IMG/VR virus record: IMGVR_UViG_3300043409_001471
Coordinates: 1-32,875 of that record
Source of the DNA: a virus
Length of the DNA: 32,875 nt
Strand: one strand, 5' to 3'
Shown: positions 29,100 to 32,875 of the stretch, in pieces
Layout of the letters: every line of letters starts with the position of its first letter
How positions within the stretch are numbered: the stretch's first letter is position 1
Notes under the pieces: generated by a model
What the model was told of the DNA's origin: nothing
Seen by the model: the letters and a program-made list of their open reading frames with translations, nothing else
Database searches by the model: none
Position numbers and translations under genes: made by a program

Positions 29100-29349
29100 T
29101 TATTTTAATATAACAATGGAAGATCTAACAAAGAAATCACGCTCAAGAGAGCTTGTAATTAAAAGATACGTGATGGCTTATTGCTTGAAAAAGCACGCAG
29201 ACCAAAACTTATGTGAGATAGCTCGCATTCTTCGACCTGGCATCTCTAATCATACCACGGTAATGTATGGCTTAGCTCTCATTGAAGGACAGTTAACAAG
29301 TCCTTTTCAAAACTCTTATCGCGAACACATTGAAAATATCAATCTATGA
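28978..29349 (+). CDS. DnaA domain IV-like DNA-binding protein (up to 123 aa, start uncertain)
   Basis: Residues about 35-105 match the DNA-binding domain IV of the replication initiator DnaA: VLNYFNITMEDLT, then KSRSRELVIKRYVMAYCLKK, CEIARIL and the signature NHTTVMYGL (HTTV at 92-95), where DnaA contacts its box. The AAA+ ATPase domain is absent, so it cannot act as a full DnaA. It may bind the phage origin (the GTTACA field is a candidate) or compete with host DnaA. The true start may be 29008 or 29116, because the first 40 residues overlap the 71-residue frame. Its stop overlaps the next ATG (ATGA). Confidence 0.75.
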   Translation: MAILSKKHQIMNAWIIPGLKEKPIYNRRIQTKIQVIEIVLNYFNITMEDLTKKSRSRELVIKRYVMAYCLKKHADQNLCEIARILRPGISNHTTVMYGLALIEGQLTSPFQNSYREHIENINL

Positions 29350-29483
29350 TCTGGATAAAATGTAGACTCTGTAAATCTTTATATACAATCACAATCAAAA
29401 ATCAATCATTATGTCCGAAATGCAAATGCCTAAATGGGGCGAACTTAACACAATCGAACGTCATACGCTTATTGGCGAGCTAA
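29346..29483 (+). CDS. Zinc-ribbon micro-protein (45 aa)
   Basis: The ATG overlaps the DnaA-like stop as ATGA. The protein reads MIWIKCRLCKSLY... with Cys6 and Cys9, then Cys23 and Cys26 (CPKC) and an extra Cys28, a compact four-cysteine zinc ribbon. The last 24 codons overlap the next gene in another frame, so the functional part is the first 30 residues. Probable nucleic-acid or protein binding; nothing more specific can be said. Confidence 0.5.
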   Translation: MIWIKCRLCKSLYTITIKNQSLCPKCKCLNGANLTQSNVIRLLAS

Positions 29484-29611
29484 TCGATGCCATGATCTAT
29501 AGTGGTGAAGCAGTTCACATACTTCAAAAAACGCTCGAACAATTTAGAAACAAAGGATTAATTAAATCAAAAATTTTACCAAATGAAAACGACCTTGCAC
29601 AAATTTTTTGA
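29411..29611 (+). CDS. Hypothetical small protein (66 aa)
   Basis: A helical protein, MSEMQMPKWGELNTIERHTLIGELI..., with a conserved-looking W-G-E-L-N opening and a middle helix pair. No domain recognised. It overlaps the zinc-ribbon frame at its start and the following gene by 29 bases at its end. It lies in the dense rightward early operon of genes that overlap by a few bases, supporting expression. Confidence 0.55.
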   Translation: MSEMQMPKWGELNTIERHTLIGELIDAMIYSGEAVHILQKTLEQFRNKGLIKSKILPNENDLAQIF

Positions 29612-29798
29612 GTCAATCATTGGCTTTAACGAAAACACTATCGTCTTGAATGAGTTCAATTACGATACTTTGAAATCATTGCTTGAACAGGAAAGAGAGC
29701 AGATAATCGATGCCTACGCAAACGGGCGTGATAGCATCGAGTATAGAGAAGATAATCAAGAAATGGCAGAGCAGTACTACGAAAATCGATTCCTATGA
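29583..29798 (+). CDS. Small phage protein, ER-x-QI family (71 aa)
   Basis: It contains LKSLLEQEREQIIDAYANG and ends EQYYENRFL. Phage proteins with an E-R-E-Q-I-x-x-A-(Y/F)-x-x-G motif and a YYE tail are common and uncharacterised. A second, more divergent member lies at 30357-30566 in the same operon. Its stop overlaps the next ATG (ATGA). Confidence 0.6.
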   Translation: MKTTLHKFFESIIGFNENTIVLNEFNYDTLKSLLEQEREQIIDAYANGRDSIEYREDNQEMAEQYYENRFL

Positions 29799-29914
29799 AA
29801 AGCTTAAAATTGATTATTGAATTGATGTACTTCTTTACTATTGCAGTACCTATCTTTATTTGTTTTTATATTGCTAATGAAACCATTTGGTTTTTTAAAA
29901 GACTAAAAAAATGA
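29795..29914 (+). CDS. 39-residue membrane micro-protein
   Basis: Both ends show ATGA overlaps: with the stop of the previous gene at 29795-29798 and the start of the next at 29911-29914. The peptide is MKSLKLIIELMYFFTIAVPIF..., one long hydrophobic helix (about residues 6-34) followed by a basic end (FKRLKK). The exact fit between two genes supports translation. Function unknown; small early membrane proteins often modify the host envelope or block superinfection. Confidence 0.6.
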   Translation: MKSLKLIIELMYFFTIAVPIFICFYIANETIWFFKRLKK

Positions 29915-30360
29915 AATTAAAATTACAAGACTTAAAGCCTACGAAATCAGATATTAAAATTGCGACTGATATGCTTATCGATCAGATTGATAGTGGAGAA
30001 ATCAACCCTATCGATGTCGCTCTTCAACTCAAAGTATTAGAAGAATTTGTAAAGGATGCAAGGGAGAAGCTCAATAATTATACTATTGAAGAGCTTAGGA
30101 AATACCCTACTGGAAGGACAAGCATTTTTGAAACAAGGATCGAGATCGCAGAAACAGGCATAAAATACGACTACTCTCAAGACCTTGTATGGCAAAAGCT
30201 AAAACAAGATAACGAAATGACTTCGATAGCTTTGAAGTTTAGAGAGGATATTTTAAAAAAGATACCAGCCGGTAGTCAACTCGTAGACGAAAACGGAGAA
30301 GCATCAATCGGCCCATCAAAAACAAGTACAACATCATATAAAATAACCTTAGCAAAATGA
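29911..30360 (+). CDS. Conserved-looking phage protein of unknown function (149 aa)
   Basis: Soluble, helical and charged. The first part is LKLQDLKPTKSDIKIATDML, then GEINPIDVALQLKVLEEFVKDAREKL, then YPTGRTSIFETRIEIAETGIKYDY, and it ends in a Ser/Thr-rich tail (SKTSTTSYKITLAK). Proteins with the IDVALQLKVLEEF helix and an adjacent small ER-x-QI gene occur together in Bacteroidota phages as far as I remember. No function is known to me. It is the largest gene of the rightward operon and overlaps both neighbours by 4 bases. Confidence 0.65.
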   Translation: MKLKLQDLKPTKSDIKIATDMLIDQIDSGEINPIDVALQLKVLEEFVKDAREKLNNYTIEELRKYPTGRTSIFETRIEIAETGIKYDYSQDLVWQKLKQDNEMTSIALKFREDILKKIPAGSQLVDENGEASIGPSKTSTTSYKITLAK

Positions 30361-30566
30361 AACAAGAAACCGCAGTTAATTTTTTGATCAGAGAATTAAA
30401 TCTCAATAAGATTATCGAAGACAATAAAATGATGCATCTTAAGGATATTCTTTTAAAGGCTATCATTAAGGAAAGAGTCCAGATCGAGATGGCCTTTGAT
30501 ATCGGCGATGTTCAAGGCGAGATAATCAATTCAGAGTATTATTACAATCATACTTATAATAAATGA
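30357..30566 (+). CDS. Small phage protein, ER-x-QI family, second copy (69 aa)
   Basis: It reads MKQETAVNFLIREL... and later KERVQIEMAFDIGD and NSEYYYNHTY. The spacing of E-R-x-Q-I, a small residue, G and a closing YYY-N segment parallels the gene at 29583-29798. The two are probably distant paralogues flanking the 149-residue gene. Overlaps of 4 bases on both sides indicate co-translation. Confidence 0.6.
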   Translation: MKQETAVNFLIRELNLNKIIEDNKMMHLKDILLKAIIKERVQIEMAFDIGDVQGEIINSEYYYNHTYNK

Positions 30567-30766
30567 AAACAAGTTCACTAAGCGAATACATAAAAAGAAA
30601 CTCAGAAAGAAGATACACTCATGCGAAGATAGTAAACGGCGAGATGGTTTTTAATGTGAACGGTAAATGGGTTAATAAGCAAAAGTTCAATGAGCTTTAC
30701 CCTGTCTACGAATACGCGAAATTTAACGATAAAGGAGCTAATCAAGATAAAACTAAAATAGTATGA
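30563..30766 (+). CDS. Hypothetical small protein (67 aa)
   Basis: A basic soluble protein (MKTSSLSEYIKRNSERRYTHA...) with a V-N-G-K-W-V-N-K-Q-K-F-N-E-L-Y centre. No family recognised. ATGA overlaps both neighbours. Confidence 0.55.
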   Translation: MKTSSLSEYIKRNSERRYTHAKIVNGEMVFNVNGKWVNKQKFNELYPVYEYAKFNDKGANQDKTKIV

Positions 30767-30975
30767 AGTGTTACGCAATTAAAACGACAATGCAAAATAA
30801 ACAAGTTAAGTATTTTTGTTATTACAGCTTCATGGGTAGTTATGAGACTAAGTTCGTAACATCAATAAAAGAAGCTGTATACTACGTGAAAAAAGACTTA
30901 GACGATGTCGAGAGACATCTACTAAAAAACTTTGAAAACCTTGAAGTTTATAGATACGATTTGATCGAAGTTTAG
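30763..30975 (+). CDS. Hypothetical small protein, end of the rightward operon (70 aa)
   Basis: It reads MKCYAIKTTMQNKQVKYF... and ends VYRYDLIEV. It has the feel of a small alpha/beta domain with a helix DLDDVERHLLKNF. It is the last rightward gene. Its stop overlaps the stop of the endolysin gene on the other strand by 4 bases, so the two operons converge with no space for a terminator between them. Confidence 0.55.
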   Translation: MKCYAIKTTMQNKQVKYFCYYSFMGSYETKFVTSIKEAVYYVKKDLDDVERHLLKNFENLEVYRYDLIEV

Positions 30976-31460
30976 ATTCTTACAAAACCATGATCGTCTA
31001 CTTTGCCGTTTGCGTGAAGAGTTAAAAGCTCACGTGTTGACTTGCCGAATGTCTTTTGAAAATGAGGGCCGTCAAAGAATTTCCAATCGCCGCCCCATTC
31101 CCAGCCATACGTTTTAAAGATCGTAACTACTTCGAGCCAGTCAGATTTGCCGTCCTTATCGAAATCTGACTTCATGTCCCAAGACGCGGTTTTGCCGTCG
31201 ACGATTAAAACTATATCGATCGCAAGGCCGTAGTTATGGTAAGAAGACCCACCTTTTGCGTTTGTTACTTTCGAGCCAGGAGTTGTTCTACCTTGAGCAT
31301 ATAAAACGTTCTGCTCAGCGAACGTACGTAACGTATGCGAGAATCTACACATTGCGCGACCTTGAAGAGCTTCGCATATATCGTCATAAAGATCAAAAGC
31401 TTCATCCCTTAGTTTGGGATGAAGTAATTTTATTCGATCTAACGTTTTTTGGTCTTTCAT
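30972..31460 (-). CDS. M15-family peptidoglycan peptidase, endolysin (162 aa)
   Basis: The M15C (L-alanyl-D-glutamate or D,D-peptidase) metal-site pattern is complete: S-x-H-x-x-G-x-A-x-D with His75 and Asp82 (SYHNYGLAID), and PHFQ with His133; Arg45 lies in an LRTFAEQ motif typical of phage members. Trp119-Gly rich segments (GWEWGGDW) precede the second site. There is no signal peptide, so release needs a holin, for which the two upstream membrane proteins are candidates. It is the last leftward late gene and meets the rightward operon tail to tail. It would cut peptide cross-links in the cell wall for lysis. Confidence 0.9.
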   Translation of the reverse strand: MKDQKTLDRIKLLHPKLRDEAFDLYDDICEALQGRAMCRFSHTLRTFAEQNVLYAQGRTTPGSKVTNAKGGSSYHNYGLAIDIVLIVDGKTASWDMKSDFDKDGKSDWLEVVTIFKTYGWEWGGDWKFFDGPHFQKTFGKSTRELLTLHANGKVDDHGFVRI

Positions 31461-31517
31461 CTTTTGAATAGATATTCAATATATATATCACTTATTCTAC
31501 GAAGAGTAGATATAATC

Positions 31518-31679
31518 TTATTCAACATTAGAATCTTTTGCAAAAAGACCGATTAAAAGCGTTCCTAAGCCTGTAGCAATCTTTCCCCAGTCTTTTGATA
31601 CTACGCCTTCAACTATCAATGGTAGGCCAGCTACTGCGCCGAAAAGACTTGTTTTGAAGTTCTTCAAAAATGATTTCAT
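31518..31679 (-). CDS. Small membrane lysis-associated protein, holin candidate (53 aa)
   Basis: The frame from 31679 to TAA at 31518-31520 reads MKSFLKNFKTSLFGAVAGLP..., with two hydrophobic stretches (FGAVAGLPLIVEGVV and IATGLGTLLIGLFA) and an end FAKDSNVE. Small proteins with this plan, a basic start and a K-D-x-N-V-like end, commonly sit next to phage endolysin genes. It lies 57 bp upstream of the endolysin and 3 bp after the 69-residue gene. Either of the two membrane proteins may be the holin. Confidence 0.6.
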   Translation of the reverse strand: MKSFLKNFKTSLFGAVAGLPLIVEGVVSKDWGKIATGLGTLLIGLFAKDSNVE

Positions 31680-31682
31680 AAT

Positions 31683-31892
31683 TTATACTTTATTTTGTAA
31701 ATAAATCAAAAATACTGAGGCTCCTAAACCCATGATCCAAAAGATAATTTTTTGGACACTACGCTTCCAGCTCTCGAAATTATCCACTCTTCCGTTTGTT
31801 TTAGTAGTTTGAACGAGTATCTTATCGAGTTTTTCATCATATTTTTTATCCATTGCGTCAAGACGATCGAGAATAAAACCGAGTTCTTCCAT
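31683..31892 (-). CDS. Coiled-coil membrane protein, XhlA-like holin accessory (69 aa)
   Basis: Residues 1-45 form an amphipathic helix (ELGFILDRLDAMDKKYDEKLDKI) and residues about 50-66 one transmembrane helix (IIFWIMGLGASVFLIYL). This order, a cytosolic coiled coil followed by a C-terminal membrane anchor, resembles XhlA-type hemolysin/holin helpers. Its ATG is 6 bases downstream of late-promoter motif copy 4, so it opens the lysis cassette. Role in timing lysis is inferred. Confidence 0.6.
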   Translation of the reverse strand: MEELGFILDRLDAMDKKYDEKLDKILVQTTKTNGRVDNFESWKRSVQKIIFWIMGLGASVFLIYLQNKV

Positions 31893-31898
31893 TATTTC

Positions 31899-31925
31899 AA
31901 GTGGTAAAAAATCGACTTTTGTTTC
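31899..31925 (-). promoter_or_regulatory. Candidate phage late promoter, copy 4 (lysis operon)
   Basis: Minus strand GAAACAAA, 12 bases (AGTCGATTTTTT), then ACCACTT, 6 bases before the ATG at 31892. It directly follows the intrinsic terminator at 31930-31959, the same terminator-then-motif order as at 9971-10027. It would let lysis genes be expressed apart from the fibre transcript. Confidence 0.7.
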
Positions 31926-31929
31926 ATTT

Positions 31930-31959
31930 AAAAATAAAGAGGGTTACTCGCCCTCTTTA
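31930..31959 (-). terminator. Rho-independent terminator before the lysis cassette
   Basis: On the minus strand TAAAGAGGG and CCCTCTTTA form a perfect 9-bp stem around a 7-base loop, followed by five T (31930-31934). The upstream 42-residue gene ends inside the loop: its TAA is at 31944-31946. It ends the fibre-region transcript. Confidence 0.88.
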
Positions 31960-32072
31960 TCGTTCTTTAATTCTTCTGCAATAGATTGATTAATTTCTTG
32001 TAATTGTTTCTGTAGATACTCAATCTGAGCTAAACAATCATAAGCAGCTGCTTTTTTTTCAACAAGTGTCAT
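31944..32072 (-). CDS. Coiled-coil micro-protein (42 aa)
   Basis: ATG at 32070-32072, TAA at 31944-31946. The sequence MTLVEKKAAAYDCLAQIEYL... continues as one amphipathic helix with heptad-like spacing and an acidic-basic end (ELKNDKEGE). The stop codon lies in the loop of the terminator hairpin. It could form a homo-oligomer or pair with the coiled coil of the 69-residue lysis protein; both are guesses. The intergenic fit supports it as a real gene. Confidence 0.55.
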   Translation of the reverse strand: MTLVEKKAAAYDCLAQIEYLQKQLQEINQSIAEELKNDKEGE

Positions 32073-32094
32073 AGTTATAATTTTGGTAAAAATA

Positions 32095-32388
32095 CTAAAT
32101 AATAGTCAAATTAAGCTGCTCTGCACTCCAATTATAAATCCACTCGTTGATAGCCATTGCGGGTTGGTCACCCCAGTTAACATAATCCTCGCCATTTATA
32201 ATTAGATTGCCTTGAGCAATCTGCTCACCTTGTGATTCTACACCTTCTGTTACGACCTTAGTAAATAAAGTCCAGTAGTTCGTAGCTGCCGATTCGTAGT
32301 TGTCGTTAATGCCGATAACTTGAAAGTACTCTGCTACTTTGCTTTCTCCATTTACCCATATTGATACGGGTTCGATTTGTTTTGCCAT
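32095..32388 (-). CDS. Small virion-associated hypothetical protein (97 aa)
   Basis: A compact acidic protein with VSIWVNGESKVAEYFQVIGINDNY, YWTLFTK and a conserved-looking end W-G-D-Q-P-A-M-A-I-N-E-W-I-Y-N-W. I associate the last pattern with a small gene near the fibre or lysis genes of Bacteroidota phages. It lies 21 bp after the fibre stop. A tail-tip or fibre-associated role is possible; nothing identifies an enzyme. Confidence 0.6.
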   Translation of the reverse strand: MAKQIEPVSIWVNGESKVAEYFQVIGINDNYESAATNYWTLFTKVVTEGVESQGEQIAQGNLIINGEDYVNWGDQPAMAINEWIYNWSAEQLNLTII

Positions 32389-32409
32389 TGTATTTGTTTT
32401 TTATTTTTA

Positions 32410-32875
32410 TTAACACCATCCTGGTATTCTTACTGGTATATGATAAAACACACCATTAATTTCAACTTCTATAAATTTATCTGTTAACGTATTTGCAAAT
32501 TCAGCGAATGTTGTAGGTACTCCACAACTATCGGTTATTACACTTCCTAATTTCCAAGGCTGAGCAGTACCGCCTGTTGGTGCTGCCGTTTTTATTGTAC
32601 TACTAAACGTGGCTGCACCTGTGGAGGCTATAGTTAATCTTGAAGTATTATTAGTACCAAAAACTAATGACCTTACACCTCTTGCATTTATACCAAATGT
32701 ATCATTACCGCCAGCTCCAAATATTTGTTGAGCAGTACCTATGTCAGCTATTGTTGTTCCACTTGTCTGCCAAGTTAAATAACCACCATTAGCATTAGTA
32801 GAATTTATATTACCAACATTACCATTTGATGTAGACAAAAATAATTCTGTTGCCGTCACACTACTACTAAACGTA
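32410..32875 (-). CDS. Tail fibre / appendage protein, C-terminal part (continues from base 1)
   Basis: This is the end of the 791-residue fibre whose N-terminal part lies at 1-2037. Bases 32749-32875 repeat 1-127, so only 32410-32748 (112 residues plus stop) is new. It contains one more GAATFSS-type repeat, then PTGGTAQPWKLGSVITD and a C-terminal domain ending EINGVFYHIPVRIPGWC. A GTG near 32859 could look like a start, but the frame is open far upstream across the junction, so it is internal. The unusual terminal Cys may be exposed at the fibre tip. Confidence 0.85.
   Translation of the reverse strand, partial: TFSSSVTATELFLSTSNGNVGNINSTNANGGYLTWQTSGTTIADIGTAQQIFGAGGNDTFGINARGVRSLVFGTNNTSRLTIASTGAATFSSTIKTAAPTGGTAQPWKLGSVITDSCGVPTTFAEFANTLTDKFIEVEINGVFYHIPVRIPGWC
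32749..32875. repeat. Terminal direct repeat marking circular closure (copy 2)
   Basis: Identical to bases 1-127. Removing one copy gives a 32748-bp circle with an uninterrupted 791-codon fibre frame across the join. Confidence 0.93.

Noticed and set aside
31461-31517. Regulatory inverted repeats (TTGAAT...ATTCAA and TCTAC...GTAGA) upstream of the endolysin
   Set aside because: Stems are only 5-6 bp in AT-rich DNA with no T-run, so they are not distinguishable from chance.
32410-32859. A separate 149-residue gene with a GTG start at the right edge
   Set aside because: The frame is open upstream across the circular join, so this is the C-terminal part of the 791-residue fibre.

Overview
The window is one complete, circularly closed genome of a tailed bacteriophage. 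Bases 1-127 are repeated exactly as bases 32749-32875, so the unique length is 32748 bp. A fibre gene that runs off the left edge continues in frame at the right edge. The host is almost certainly a Bacteroidota bacterium (Flavobacterium-like). The DNA is AT-rich, starts have A-rich leaders rather than Shine-Dalgarno sites, TANNTTTG-type promoter boxes occur, and many structural proteins have the look of Bacteroidota siphovirus families. A tape-measure protein, a tail-tube-like protein and no contractile sheath suggest a siphovirus. No integrase or CI-like repressor was seen, so a virulent lifestyle is likely but not proven.

Layout. A divergent promoter region lies at about 28290-28427. Rightward from it, a tightly overlapping operon of small genes (28428-30975) carries zinc-ribbon proteins, membrane micro-proteins, a DnaA domain IV-like protein and unknowns. 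Leftward lies the replication block: an RHH-like regulator, a RecT-like annealing protein, an unknown, SSB, a CmoA-like methyltransferase, a DNA cytosine-C5 methyltransferase, a VRR-NUC-like nuclease and a primase-helicase. It ends at a 260-bp field of GTTACA iterons around an AT-rich core, a candidate origin or operator. Next come a sigma-factor-like gene, TerS, a 33-residue membrane peptide and TerL. The late block continues leftward: tail chaperone-like, gp10-like, two distal-tail proteins, tape measure, XkdF-like protease, scaffold, major capsid, tail tube, portal, connector, a tandem-duplicated tail protein and a set of fibre/appendage proteins. It then crosses the circle junction into the lysis genes (membrane proteins and an M15 endolysin), which meet the rightward operon tail to tail at 30972-30975.

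Regulation. A 27-bp motif (GAAACAAA, 12 bases, RCCACTW) occurs four times, each upstream of a late leftward gene and twice directly after an intrinsic terminator. It is a good candidate for a phage-specific late promoter read with the phage's own sigma-like protein.

Most notable system. The C5 methyltransferase has Arg instead of the near-universal motif X Asn (LGRAVPP rather than GNAVPP). It lies 4 bp downstream of a gene resembling CmoA, the enzyme that makes carboxy-SAM from SAM and prephenate. Replacing that Asn with a basic residue is what lets engineered C5 methyltransferases use carboxy-SAM to make 5-carboxymethylcytosine. The pair therefore looks like a natural phage module for cytosine carboxymethylation of DNA. 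This is an inference from sequence and needs mass spectrometry.
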